NCBI GenBank assembly: GCA_947168065.1
Contig: CAMVKH010000005.1
Location: forward strand, 91,308-155,307
Origin: an uncultured Bacteroidales bacterium
GTDB taxonomy: Bacteria > Bacteroidota > Bacteroidia > Bacteroidales > UBA932
Direction of reading: 5' to 3'
Length of the DNA: 64,000 nt
Shown here: piece after piece, positions 35,144 through 43,959 of the stretch
Layout of the letters: every line of letters starts with the position of its first letter
How positions within the stretch are numbered: position 1 is the stretch's first letter
Translations under genes and position numbers: made by a program
Notes under the pieces: generated by a model
The model's input: only the letters and a program-made list of their open reading frames with translations
What the model was told of the DNA's origin: nothing
Database searches by the model: none

Positions 35144-35447
35144 GATTATCAATTATTTCGATATAAAAACTGAACGGTCGGAAACCGTCGTTGCAACTGA
35201 TCATGGCGCTCATGGGATTCCGCATCCATCCGTCGAAGAAGTTCCTTTCGCCGCGGGCGAGTGATTCGACAAACGGCCGCATCACTTCCCATGCCGACAG
35301 GCACAGCCCTTCCGGCCGCTGTCCGTCCGCGGAAATCCACTGCTGCCCCGGACGAACCTCGCAGGCATGCTCGATCGGGTTCTCATATTGCGCCATCAGA
35401 TCGGGATACACCGTCTGGCGGACAGCCGTAATCCGGACTGCGTTCAT
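35136..35447 (-). CDS. TIGR04076 family small protein
   Basis: 103 residues. It has the family pattern: an N-terminal strand VRITAVRQTVYPDLMAQY, CEVRPGQQWISADGQRPEGL, AWEVMRPFVESLARGE and a C-terminal SCNDGFRPFSFYIEII. The family is small, cytosolic and uncharacterised, often next to redox genes, as here before msrA. It starts 3 nt after the PIG-L stop. Confidence 0.75.
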   Translation of the reverse strand: MNAVRITAVRQTVYPDLMAQYENPIEHACEVRPGQQWISADGQRPEGLCLSAWEVMRPFVESLARGERNFFDGWMRNPMSAMISCNDGFRPFSFYIEIIDNHE

Positions 35448-35450
35448 GGT

Positions 35451-36209
35451 CTATACGAGAGAGACGGGTTCCACATGGTGAAGGAAAGCTTCGGCAAAAG
35501 CGCAGCGGCATTCGAGACCGCGAAAGCGTTCCATCGGGTCGTGCCACTCCTTCATGAGTTCTTCCAGCTGCTGGCTCTCGTGACAGAAGCAGGCCTTGTA
35601 CTTACGGTCGCGGGTCGCGCTGATGTCTACCCAGTCAGACGGATGAAACATCTGCGTCTGCGTACCGCTCATCACCTCGAAATAGTACAGTTCGAAGCGG
35701 CGGTCAAGCCGGCGCCAGGCATCCAGCACCAGAATGCCGCAGACGGCGTGGTCGCGGTGTCCGTCGATGGGCCAGTGCGTGATGACGACATCCGGCTTCT
35801 CGCGGTCGAGCAGTTCCCGCATTTCGCGATAACGCTCGAGGTTTACTTCCGTGCTGCCGTCGATCTGGTCCATGAACAACGGCCGGGCCCCCGTGGCTGC
35901 ACAAGCGGCTTCCGCCTCTTTTTTCCGGATGGCCGCCGCCTCGTTGTGGCTCTTGCCGGCAATTCCAGCCTCCCCTTTCGTGAGATAGACGCATACCACT
36001 TCGTGCCCCGCGTCCGTAAGCAGGCAGATGGTTCCGCCAGCCGCGGTTTCAGGGTCGTCGGGGTGCGCCCCGATCACGAGAATCTTCTTGCGGTCCTTGC
36101 GTTTGCCCGCCGGCGTCATGCCGGCCGCAGCAGCATCCAGCGGTATGCCGCCGAGGATGGTCAGCGCGGCGGCGCCGCCCGCCGCCTTCAACATTGATCT
36201 TCTGTTCAT
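35451..36209 (-). CDS. PIG-L family deacetylase, exported
   Basis: 252 residues. The N-terminus MNRRSMLKAAGGAAALTILG resembles a Tat signal with a shortened arginine motif. The PIG-L/LmbE fold shows IGAHPDDPETAAGG (zinc ligands His, Asp) and HWPIDGHRDHAVCG (third ligand region). It should remove N-acetyl groups from an amino sugar or a related substrate. It heads the PIG-L, TIGR04076, msrA run and has a -7 box only 5 nt before the ATG. Confidence 0.87.
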   Translation of the reverse strand: MNRRSMLKAAGGAAALTILGGIPLDAAAAGMTPAGKRKDRKKILVIGAHPDDPETAAGGTICLLTDAGHEVVCVYLTKGEAGIAGKSHNEAAAIRKKEAEAACAATGARPLFMDQIDGSTEVNLERYREMRELLDREKPDVVITHWPIDGHRDHAVCGILVLDAWRRLDRRFELYYFEVMSGTQTQMFHPSDWVDISATRDRKYKACFCHESQQLEELMKEWHDPMERFRGLECRCAFAEAFLHHVEPVSLV

Positions 36210-36214
36210 TTCGT

Positions 36215-36222
36215 CAAAGTTA
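36215..36222 (-). promoter_or_regulatory. -7 promoter box of the PIG-L gene
   Basis: Minus strand TAACTTTG; the ATG at 36209 is 5 nt downstream, pointing to a leaderless or near-leaderless transcript. Confidence 0.5.
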
Positions 36223-36252
36223 GAAAGAAAAGACTTATCTGCTCCCGCCCGG

Positions 36253-37116
36253 TCAGCGCATGTGCCGGGTGAGAAAATCGAGCACGTAGTTATAATACAG
36301 TTTGCGGTGCTCCGGTTTCCAGAAGCCGTGACCGGCGCCGAAAATCAGGTGCAGTTCGCAGTGGTCATAGACGTTGGAGGCCAGGGCTGCATACTCGGGC
36401 TTGACCAGGCTGTCCTCGGTCCCGTGGATGATGAGCACTTCACCTTGATAGCCGGCTATTTCCTGATAGATGTCAAAATCGTCGTAGAACGGCTCATAAA
36501 AGACCCGGCCGAGGCGCATGCCCATGATCGTGACGGTGTCAGGGACGTTCTCGCGCGTCGGGAAAAGCGCAAATCCGTCGTCCGGGATGCACAAGGCAGG
36601 ATATACGAGCACGATGGAGTTGATCTTGCCGGCAGCATAAGGGGCCGCCAGGGCCGAGACGCATCCGCCCTGGCTCTCGCCCAGCAGAAAGACGTTCTCC
36701 GTATCCACGCAGTCCCAGCTACGGACCATGTCGATGACATCCAACAGATTCTGGCGTTCCGTGAAGAGCGTCATCTCCTCCGTGCGGCCTTCGCTGCGGC
36801 TATGGACAGATCCACCGGCAAAGTCATAGCAATAGCATACATACCCCAGTTTGGCCAGCGTGTCGACCATCGCATAAAAGCCCATGTGCGTGCCGTTGTA
36901 GCCATGCGAAAGGACCACGGCCGGATGCTTCCCGGGCGTACGCGGAATGAAAGCCTCGCCATAAAGGCGGTTGCCGCCGCTCATGCACGAGATTTCACGC
37001 ATTTCATAAGAGGGATCACTGGGCGCCTGCCACTGCCGGGCGGGCATCTGCGCAAAGGCCGTCAGCGCGCACAATGCCGCTGCCAGGACACAAAAGAATT
37101 GTCGATATGAACTCAT
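36253..37116 (-). CDS. Secreted alpha/beta hydrolase (dienelactone hydrolase/esterase-like)
   Basis: 287 residues from ATG 37116; upstream ATG codons lie at or before the predicted transcription start. The signal peptide ends LCALTAFAQ. The fold shows the oxyanion segment VVLSHGYNGTHMG, nucleophile Ser in LLGESQGGCVSAL, acid Asp in IIHGTEDSLVKP and His in GAGHGFWKPEH. It resembles prolyl oligopeptidase-like or acyl esterases acting in the periplasm. The substrate is unknown. Confidence 0.82.
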   Translation of the reverse strand: MSSYRQFFCVLAAALCALTAFAQMPARQWQAPSDPSYEMREISCMSGGNRLYGEAFIPRTPGKHPAVVLSHGYNGTHMGFYAMVDTLAKLGYVCYCYDFAGGSVHSRSEGRTEEMTLFTERQNLLDVIDMVRSWDCVDTENVFLLGESQGGCVSALAAPYAAGKINSIVLVYPALCIPDDGFALFPTRENVPDTVTIMGMRLGRVFYEPFYDDFDIYQEIAGYQGEVLIIHGTEDSLVKPEYAALASNVYDHCELHLIFGAGHGFWKPEHRKLYYNYVLDFLTRHMR

Positions 37117-37142
37117 GGTAGTTTGAATTTGCATTGGAGATT

Positions 37143-37150
37143 CAAAGTTA
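37143..37150 (-). promoter_or_regulatory. -7 promoter box of the alpha/beta hydrolase gene
   Basis: Minus strand TAACTTTG, 26 nt before the chosen ATG. Confidence 0.5.
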
Positions 37151-37211
37151 GGCATTTTTCTTCAGGAAACCGCATCCCGGTTCTGAAAGAACCGCGTGTC
37201 GCTTTTTTTCG

Positions 37212-37219
37212 TATCTTTG
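37212..37219 (+). promoter_or_regulatory. -7 promoter box of the 37241 operon
   Basis: TATCTTTG, 21 nt before the ATG at 37241. Confidence 0.55.
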
Positions 37220-37240
37220 AGGGTTTTATAGGAATTGATT

Positions 37241-38137
37241 ATGAAGAGACTGCTATTGCTGATGGTGCTGCTGCTCGCCGGTACTGCCCTGCCCGCCCAG
37301 GAAGCGCCCATCATCCCCGAACGGGAAATCGTTGTCGTCGACAACTTTACATCCGTGCCGAACCTGACGCTCGGCCTGTATCAGTATGCACGCCAATGTG
37401 TCCTGGAAGGACTGGCCAAAAAGCGCATCAACGTCATCGATGTGGAACAGGAAGGCTTCGGCCGCGCCGACATCGTGTATCCCTCGTTCCGTTTCGCCAA
37501 TGCCAATACCGGCCGGCCGTACGACCTGAACCGCGTGGCCGCCATTATGAACAGTTTTACCGAAGCCCGCTGGTACCTGACCTGCTACATCAGCAAGTTC
37601 AACAGCCACCCCGTGGAGCACCAGAGTAAGGACAAGGACGGCAAGCCGGTGGTCAAGACCGATTACACCTGCACCATCGAAGCTGAAATCTACCTGTTCG
37701 ACCGCGAGACGCAGGCCACCCAAGGTCCGATCCGCTGGAGCTACACCGACTCCGGCAACGCGACGATGATCGTCGCCGAAGAAGACGCCATCTCGAACTT
37801 CGCCTATCGTGCCCGTTCGTTCGTCACCGACAATTTCCGTTTCAAAGCCTCTGTCATCGAACTCGGCGAATACAACAAGCGCGGCAAGCTGCAGGAACTC
37901 TACCTGAGCTGCGGCAGCGACATGGACGTGTCGAAAGGCGACGTGTTCTTCATCTACAACGTTTCCAACATCAACGGCATCGACACCGCCAAGAAGATTG
38001 GCAAGGTGAAGGTTCGCGAAGTCACCGGCCGCGAAAGCTGCCGCTGCTCTGTCTCGAACGGCGAAGCCGAAATTGACCAGGCCTTTAAGGCCGGCAACGT
38101 CCTCGTTGCCGTCAGTGATCATGATAGATACTTTTAA
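37241..38137 (+). CDS. Secreted protein of unknown function
   Basis: 298 residues from ATG 37241; signal peptide MKRLLLLMVLLLAGTALPAQ. The N-terminal half (REIVVVDNFTSVPNLTLGLY and on) resembles the CsgG/FlgT-like curli-assembly fold in general form, but I cannot confirm this. The C-terminal half is strand rich with DMDVSKGDVFFIYNVSNING, like a small beta-barrel in FlgT C-domains. It is 9 nt upstream of an Amidase_3 gene, so it may help place or regulate wall cleavage. Confidence 0.6.
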   Translation: MKRLLLLMVLLLAGTALPAQEAPIIPEREIVVVDNFTSVPNLTLGLYQYARQCVLEGLAKKRINVIDVEQEGFGRADIVYPSFRFANANTGRPYDLNRVAAIMNSFTEARWYLTCYISKFNSHPVEHQSKDKDGKPVVKTDYTCTIEAEIYLFDRETQATQGPIRWSYTDSGNATMIVAEEDAISNFAYRARSFVTDNFRFKASVIELGEYNKRGKLQELYLSCGSDMDVSKGDVFFIYNVSNINGIDTAKKIGKVKVREVTGRESCRCSVSNGEAEIDQAFKAGNVLVAVSDHDRYF

Positions 38138-38146
38138 TTATTGATT

Positions 38147-39631
38147 ATGAGATATTTGCAAATATTATTTACAGTAATAGTGCTAATGTCGGCAGTGACG
38201 GACGCATCGGCCGACATCACGTTCAAACGGTCTCCACAGTATAACCACGACACCGTCAGCAACAGCCGCTACTACCTGGTCTGCATCACCGATCCCGGCA
38301 ACCTCGCCGCCATCAACGGCGAGCAAGTCAAGGTCTATAAGACCGGCACCTTCGGCCGCCAGCTGCGGCTCGTGGAAGGCGACAACCGCATCGAAGTGAC
38401 CCTCTTCAAAGACCAGGAGATCGAGACCCGGGAAGTCCATATCTACTACCGCCCCGGGACCGGCCTCGTCAGCCGTCCCGCCGCAGAACCCCAGCTGGAA
38501 GACCGTCTCTTCTACGTCACCACGAAAGAAGGCGCCTACCTCCAGTACGGCTCCGGCAGCGACCGACTCGGCGGTTCGAAGATGGGATACCTGGATCCCG
38601 GCATCGTTTTGAAAGTCACGGGCGCCGTCGGCGACCTTTACAAAGTGCAGCTCGCCACCAACCGCTTCGCCTACATCCACCAGGAAGATGTGGAGTTCTG
38701 CCCGAAGAGCAGCCGCATCGTCAACACCAACAGCATGAACCTCAACAACGTCGGAGGATGCGACCGCATCCGGCTTTCCCTTCCGGAGAAACTCCCCTAC
38801 GCCGCCTGGACCTCCCTCGACCCGACGACCATCAACGTGGACGTGTTCGGTGCCATGAACAACAGCAACTGGATCACCCAGTACAATGAACTGGGCATGG
38901 TGGATTACCTCGACGTACAGCAGGTCGACAGCGACGTGCTGCGGCTCGTGATCAAGTTGAAGGACAAATACTGCTGGGGATACAGTGTGCACTACGACGG
39001 CAACGTGCTGCAGATCGAAGTCAAGCACACGCCGAAGAGCCTGACGCTCAAAGGCATGACCATCGGCGTCGATGCCGGACACGGCGGCAGCGCCTCCGGC
39101 GCAGTGAGCAACACGGGCTTGAAAGAGAGCGACGTCAACCTGAGCATCGTTCGCGAAGCCCAGAAACTGTTGCAGAAAAAAGGCGCCAACGTCGTGCTCA
39201 GCCGCACGGACGACCGCGACATGACCATGAGCGAGCGCAAGAAGATCTTCCTTGATGCCAACATCGACCTGATGGTCTCGGTCCACAACAACGCCGGCGG
39301 CTCTCCGCTTTCCGCCATGGGCACAAGCACCTACTACAAGCACATCACGAACCGCGATCTGGCCGCCACGCTACTCAGGCACATGCTTGAACTGAGCGTT
39401 CCCTCCTACGGCCTGACCGGCAACTTCAACTTCTCGCTCAACGCCCCGACGGAATATCCGAACGCTCTCGTCGAATGTCTCTTCATGAGCAGCCTCCCCG
39501 ACGAAGAAATCCTGGCCGATCCCGCCAACCACCGGAAGATCGCCGAAAAAATCGTCGCCGGCCTCGAAGACTATCTCAACCAGGTCGCCGAATCGAAAGG
39601 ATTAGTAACCAAAAAGAAATCAAAGAAATAA
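38147..39631 (+). CDS. Secreted N-acetylmuramoyl-L-alanine amidase (Amidase_3)
   Basis: 494 residues from ATG 38147. After a signal peptide come about 290 residues of beta-rich sequence (including an SH3-like part near YVTTKEGAYLQYGSG) and then the Amidase_3 catalytic domain (about 300-480). Zinc ligands are in IGVDAGHGGSAS, TGLKESDVNL and LMVSVHNNAGG; the catalytic Glu is in NALVECLFMS. The tail is lysine rich. It cleaves the MurNAc-L-Ala bond to strip stem peptides. Its stop codon lies inside the outer arm of repeat element R2. Confidence 0.92.
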   Translation: MRYLQILFTVIVLMSAVTDASADITFKRSPQYNHDTVSNSRYYLVCITDPGNLAAINGEQVKVYKTGTFGRQLRLVEGDNRIEVTLFKDQEIETREVHIYYRPGTGLVSRPAAEPQLEDRLFYVTTKEGAYLQYGSGSDRLGGSKMGYLDPGIVLKVTGAVGDLYKVQLATNRFAYIHQEDVEFCPKSSRIVNTNSMNLNNVGGCDRIRLSLPEKLPYAAWTSLDPTTINVDVFGAMNNSNWITQYNELGMVDYLDVQQVDSDVLRLVIKLKDKYCWGYSVHYDGNVLQIEVKHTPKSLTLKGMTIGVDAGHGGSASGAVSNTGLKESDVNLSIVREAQKLLQKKGANVVLSRTDDRDMTMSERKKIFLDANIDLMVSVHNNAGGSPLSAMGTSTYYKHITNRDLAATLLRHMLELSVPSYGLTGNFNFSLNAPTEYPNALVECLFMSSLPDEEILADPANHRKIAEKIVAGLEDYLNQVAESKGLVTKKKSKK

Positions 39632-39782
39632 TGCTTGCGCTGACACTCTGGAAATTGCCTTTCGGACCGACGCTTCGCGTCTCCCTCCCAAAGCCGCCGG
39701 CTTTGGGCCCCTCCCGCTATCAAGCGCGGGTGCTTAGGGTCCTCAAGGCAATATTCCACCCGTGTCCGTACGCGCAAGCATT
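39630..39782 (+). repeat. Structured intergenic element, copy R2
   Basis: Plus orientation, starting at the amidase stop. The outer arms AATGCTTGCG / CGCAAGCATT pair, then GGAAATTGCCTTTCGGACC (39650-39668) pairs with the GGTCC..AAGGCAAT..TTCC strand (39738-39756) around a TC/TC internal loop. Inside are hairpin A GACGC-TTC-GCGTC, then CCTCCC, hairpin B CCCAAAGCC-GCC-GGCTTTGGG, then CCCCTCCCG, and hairpin C AAGC-GCGGGT-GCTT (39722-39735). Confidence 0.8.
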
Positions 39783-39825
39783 TATTCCCGTGAAGAGCCA
39801 AGTATTTGCCTCATGGTCAGTTCTG

Positions 39826-39974
39826 ATTGCTTGCGTTACAGCGCGGGTGATACTTGCTCCCGCAACCCATGCCACCCTCGGCACTGTAAGAGGGAGGGGC
39901 CCATGCATAGCATGGGAGGGGTCGAGCGGAGCGAGACGGTTGCGGAGCAAGTGTCAGAGCGCAACGCAAGCAAT
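39826..39974 (-). repeat. Structured intergenic element, copy R3 (inverted)
   Basis: Minus orientation, facing R2 across 43 nt and ending 23 nt before uvrB. The outer arms ATTGCTTGCGTT / AACGCAAGCAAT (12 bp) and ACTTGCTCC.GCAACC / GGTTGCGGGAGCAAGT pair with one bulge. Hairpin B is CCCATGC-ATA-GCATGGG (39900-39916) and hairpin C is TGCC-GAGGGT-GGCA (39870-39883). Constant CCTCCC and GGGCCCCTCCC blocks flank hairpin B. Together R2 and R3 fill the 366-nt gap between the amidase and uvrB, which has no gene. Confidence 0.8.
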
Positions 39975-39997
39975 TATCGAAGGAGAACGATAGACAA

Positions 39998-41998
39998 ATG
40001 AATTTTGAGTTGACAGCACCCTATCAGCCGACCGGAGACCAGCCGGAGGCCATCAGGCAGATCGTAGCATCGATCCGCGAGGGGAATGCTGCGACCACAC
40101 TCATGGGCGTCACCGGTTCCGGAAAGACCTTCACGATGGCCAACGTCATCGCGACGCTCAACCGCCCCACCCTCATCCTCAGCCACAACAAGACCCTCGC
40201 CGCCCAGCTCTACAGCGAATTCAAATCCTTCTTCCCCAAGAATCTCGTCGAGTACTTCGTCTCCTACTACGACTACTACCAGCCCGAAGCCTACCTCCCC
40301 ACCACCGATACGTATATCGAGAAAGACCTGAGCATCAACGACGAGATCGAGAAACTCCGGCTCAGCACCTCCTCCGCCCTGCTCTCCGGCCGCCGCGACG
40401 TCGTCGTCGTGTCGTCGGTGTCCTGCCTCTACGGCATCGGCAACCCGGATGACTTCCATGAAACTACCGTACACGTGGAATGCGGCCAGAAACTCAACCG
40501 GCAGAAATTCCTCTACAGCCTCGTCGACGCCCTGTACTCCCGCAACGAAACCGAATTCAAACGCGGCACTTTCCGCGTGAAAGGCGACAGCGTCGACATC
40601 TTCCTGGCCTACGGCGACTACGGCTGCCGCGTCGTATTTTTCGGCGACGAGATCGAAACCATCGAAACCATCGACCCCGTCAGCGGCGCCACCCTCGAGT
40701 TCCTGAACGAAATTTCGATCTACCCAGCCAATAACTTCGTCACCACGAAGGAACGCACCCGCAGCGCCATCGCCACCATCCAGGATGACATGATGGCCCA
40801 GTGCGCCTACTTCGAGGAGATCGGCAAGCATCTGGAAGCCAAACGCCTCAAGACCCGCGTGGAATATGATCTGGAGATGATCAAGGAGGTCGGCTACTGC
40901 CCCGGCATCGAAAACTACTCGCGCTACTTCGACGGACGCAGCGCAGGCATGCGGCCCTTCTGCCTGCTGGACTACTTCCCCGACGACTTCCTGACCTTCA
41001 TCGACGAGAGCCATGTGACCATTCCCCAGATCCGGGCCATGTCGGGCGGCGACCGCAGCCGCAAACAGACCCTGATCGAATATGGCTTCCGCCTCCCCGC
41101 CGCCGCAGACAACCGCCCGCTGCGCTTCGATGAATTCCAGGCCCTCGTAGGCCAGCGTCTCTACGTGAGCGCCACCCCGGGCGACTACGAGCTGGAAGAG
41201 ACCGGCGGCGAAGTCGTGGAGCAGGTGGTGCGTCCCACCGGCCTGCTGGACCCGCCCATCGAAGTGCGGCCCATCGAAGGACAGATCGACGACCTGCTGG
41301 AAGAGATCCAGCTCCGCGCCGAGAAGGACGAACGTGTGCTGGTGACCACCCTGACCAAGCGCATGGCCGAAGAACTCGAGAAATACCTGACCCGCCTCGA
41401 CATCCGCACCCGCTACATCCACTCCGACGTGGACACGCTGGAGCGCGTGGAGATCCTGGACGATTTCAAGGCCGGCCGCTTCGACGTACTGGTGGGCGTC
41501 AACCTGCTGCGGGAAGGCCTGGACCTGCCCTCCGTGTCGCTCGTGGCCATCCTCGACGCCGACAAGGAAGGCTTCCTGCGCTCCGACCGGAGCCTGACCC
41601 AGACCGCGGGCCGCGCAGCCCGCAATGTCAACGGACGGGTGATCATGTACGCCGACAAGATCACCGAATCGATGCAGGCCACCATCGACGGCACCAACCG
41701 CCGCCGTGCCAAGCAGATGGCCTACAACCAGGAACACGGCATCACGCCGACCCAGGTGGGCGTCACCGCCCACAATGCCGTACAGGGCCGGAAGACCTAC
41801 GCCGACGCTTCGGACGACAGGGCCCGCTTCCTCGAGGAAGACCCCGTGATCGCCCGCATGAGCCAGGCAGAACTGAAAACCGCCATCGACGCCGCCCGCC
41901 GGCAGATGGAAGCCGCCGCCGCACAGCTGGACTTCACCGCCGCTGCGCACTGGCGCGACGAGATGCGGGCATTGGAAACCCTAGCCGGAAAGAGATGA
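39998..41998 (+). CDS. uvrB: Excinuclease ABC subunit B
   Basis: 666 residues. Walker A is GVTGSGKTFTMANV (about 36-49); YYDYYQPEAY (beta-hairpin region), VSSVSCLYGIGNP and the helicase motifs VGVNLLREGLDLP and QTAGRAARNVNG follow. The C-terminal UVR motif lies at about 625-660 and binds UvrC. UvrB verifies DNA damage passed on by UvrA. A GAAGGAG lies about 12 nt before the ATG. It overlaps rel by ATGA and shares an operon with rel and uvrA. Confidence 0.98.
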   Translation: MNFELTAPYQPTGDQPEAIRQIVASIREGNAATTLMGVTGSGKTFTMANVIATLNRPTLILSHNKTLAAQLYSEFKSFFPKNLVEYFVSYYDYYQPEAYLPTTDTYIEKDLSINDEIEKLRLSTSSALLSGRRDVVVVSSVSCLYGIGNPDDFHETTVHVECGQKLNRQKFLYSLVDALYSRNETEFKRGTFRVKGDSVDIFLAYGDYGCRVVFFGDEIETIETIDPVSGATLEFLNEISIYPANNFVTTKERTRSAIATIQDDMMAQCAYFEEIGKHLEAKRLKTRVEYDLEMIKEVGYCPGIENYSRYFDGRSAGMRPFCLLDYFPDDFLTFIDESHVTIPQIRAMSGGDRSRKQTLIEYGFRLPAAADNRPLRFDEFQALVGQRLYVSATPGDYELEETGGEVVEQVVRPTGLLDPPIEVRPIEGQIDDLLEEIQLRAEKDERVLVTTLTKRMAEELEKYLTRLDIRTRYIHSDVDTLERVEILDDFKAGRFDVLVGVNLLREGLDLPSVSLVAILDADKEGFLRSDRSLTQTAGRAARNVNGRVIMYADKITESMQATIDGTNRRRAKQMAYNQEHGITPTQVGVTAHNAVQGRKTYADASDDRARFLEEDPVIARMSQAELKTAIDAARRQMEAAAAQLDFTAAAHWRDEMRALETLAGKR

Positions 41999-43959
41999 TG
42001 TTACCCAAGAAACTGCAAGAGATCCTGAGCGACTTCTCCGAGCGCGAGAAAAAGATGGTGCTTTCGGCCTATGAAGCCGCTGCCGAAGCCCTGCAGGGCA
42101 AGATGCGCAGCAACAGCAGCCCGTTCATCGAGCACCCGCTCGGCGTGGCCCACATCGTGTGCAAGGAAATCGGCCTGCGCGCAGACGCCGCCACCGCCAC
42201 CCTCCTTCACGAAGCCAACCGCTTCCAGGCCCACCACGTGTCCGAGCTCAACAAGACCCCGCTGCTGGAATCGTTCCGCGCCGAGTATCCCCACGACATC
42301 ATTGAGATCGTGGAGGGCCTCAACAACATCTCCAACGTGCAGCTGCAGGAAACGAACCTCGACGAGGAGCGCTACCGCAAGCTCATCATCTCCTACTCCA
42401 CCGACCCGCGCGTGATTCTCATCAAGCTCGCCGACCGGCTCGAAGTGATGCGCACTATCAGCATCCTGCCGCCCGCCAAGCGGACGAAGAAACTCATGGA
42501 GACGATGATGCTCTACATCCCCCTCGCCCACCAGCTGGGCCTGTACCGCATCAAGAGCGAACTGGAAGACATCTTCCTCAAATATACCGAGCCCGAGCGA
42601 TACAAAGAGATTGTCCGCCGGATCAAGGAAACCGAGCCCCAGCGGGAAGCCCTCGTGGAGCGCTTCATCAACCCGCTGCGGGAGAAACTCGACAAGGAAG
42701 GCATCCGCTACATCCTCAAGGCCCGCACCAAGAGTCCGTATTCCATCTGGAAGAAGATGCAGACCCAGCAGATCACCTTCGACAAGGTATACGATCTCTT
42801 CGCCATGCGCTTCATCATCGACTGCGAGCCCGACCACGCCAAGGAGGAAGCCCTCTGCTGGAAGGTATACTCCCTGGTGACCGAAGAATATACCCCGGAC
42901 ACCCGGCGCCTGCGCGACTGGATTTCCAAACCGCGCGACAACGGCTACGAATCGCTCCACACCACCGTGCAGACCAAGGAAGGCCTGCCCGTGGAAGTGC
43001 AGATCCGCACCAGCCGCATGGACGAGATCGCCGAGAAAGGCCAGGCCGCCCACTGGTCGTACAAGGGCATCAAGGGCGGTGGCGGCGACCGCCTCACCGA
43101 GTGGCTCAACCAGGTTCGCGAACTGATGCAGAGCGACGAGGAGGAGAAATACGAACATGCCGCCCTGTCCCTCGACGAACTGCTGGTCTATACACCCACC
43201 GGCGACTTGCGCCAGCTCCATGCCGGCAGCTGCGTGCTCGACTTCGCCTTTGAGATCCACAGCAACCTGGGCCTGCGCTGCACCGGCGCCCGCGTCAACG
43301 GCAAGATGTGCTCGATCCGCGAGAAGCTCCACACCGGCGACGTGGTGGAAATCATCAGCAGCAAGAACCAGAAACCGACCGCCGACTGGCTGAACTTCGT
43401 GGTCTCCTCGAAAGCCCGCAGCAAGATCAAGCAGAAGCTCAAGGAAGAGGAGAACGCCCGTGCGGCCATCGGCAAGGAGTTGCTGGCGCGCCGGCTCAAG
43501 AACTGGAAGCTCGTGATCTCCGATGCCGAGCTCTTCCGACTGGCCCGGAAAAACAAGTTCAACACGCTGAACGAATTTTTCGGCGCCATCGGCAACGGAC
43601 AGCTCGACGTGGCCATCGTCAAGGAATTCCTGACCCGCCAGCTGGAGACCGAGACGGCTGCCGAAACCAAGACCGAAAACGTCCAGGCCGGAAGGGCCAG
43701 TACCGCCAGCGGCGATTTCATGATCGACCGCAAGCTCAAGGGCGTTGAACTAAAACCTGCCAAATGCTGCACGCCTGCCTATGGCGATCCGATCTTCGGA
43801 TTCCTGACCATCCGCGACGGCATCAAGATACACCGGGAGAACTGCCCGAATGCGGCGCGCCTGCGCGAGAACTATCCCTACCGCGTAATTGAAGTAAGCT
43901 GGGCCCCCAGACAGAAAGATGGAGACAAAGGAGATACACATAAGAGGCGCCAGGGTTAA
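41995..43959 (+). CDS. RelA/SpoT (p)ppGpp enzyme with degenerate hydrolase site and no ACT domain
   Basis: 654 residues. The N-terminal HD domain is damaged: where active enzymes have HD..ED it reads TLLHEANRF, and HN of the DRLHNMRT box is EV. The synthetase is intact, with ARTKSPYSIWKKM, DLFAMRFII and NGYESLHTTV. TGS (about 400-460) and a helical region follow, then the Cys motif KCCTPAYGDPIFGF to VIEVSW. The frame then ends, so the usual C-terminal ACT domain (about 80 residues) is missing. It should act mainly as a (p)ppGpp synthetase. It overlaps uvrB by 4 nt and uvrA by 41 nt, giving a uvrB-rel-uvrA operon. Confidence 0.93.
   Translation: MMLPKKLQEILSDFSEREKKMVLSAYEAAAEALQGKMRSNSSPFIEHPLGVAHIVCKEIGLRADAATATLLHEANRFQAHHVSELNKTPLLESFRAEYPHDIIEIVEGLNNISNVQLQETNLDEERYRKLIISYSTDPRVILIKLADRLEVMRTISILPPAKRTKKLMETMMLYIPLAHQLGLYRIKSELEDIFLKYTEPERYKEIVRRIKETEPQREALVERFINPLREKLDKEGIRYILKARTKSPYSIWKKMQTQQITFDKVYDLFAMRFIIDCEPDHAKEEALCWKVYSLVTEEYTPDTRRLRDWISKPRDNGYESLHTTVQTKEGLPVEVQIRTSRMDEIAEKGQAAHWSYKGIKGGGGDRLTEWLNQVRELMQSDEEEKYEHAALSLDELLVYTPTGDLRQLHAGSCVLDFAFEIHSNLGLRCTGARVNGKMCSIREKLHTGDVVEIISSKNQKPTADWLNFVVSSKARSKIKQKLKEEENARAAIGKELLARRLKNWKLVISDAELFRLARKNKFNTLNEFFGAIGNGQLDVAIVKEFLTRQLETETAAETKTENVQAGRASTASGDFMIDRKLKGVELKPAKCCTPAYGDPIFGFLTIRDGIKIHRENCPNAARLRENYPYRVIEVSWAPRQKDGDKGDTHKRRQG

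Noticed and set aside
39630..39974. Insertion sequence
   Set aside because: No transposase frame lies in or near the elements, and there are no clear target duplications.
39475..39993. Plus-strand open frame of 172 codons across the amidase end and repeats
   Set aside because: It begins in the wrong frame of the amidase and runs through the R2/R3 hairpins; the low-complexity product follows the repeats.
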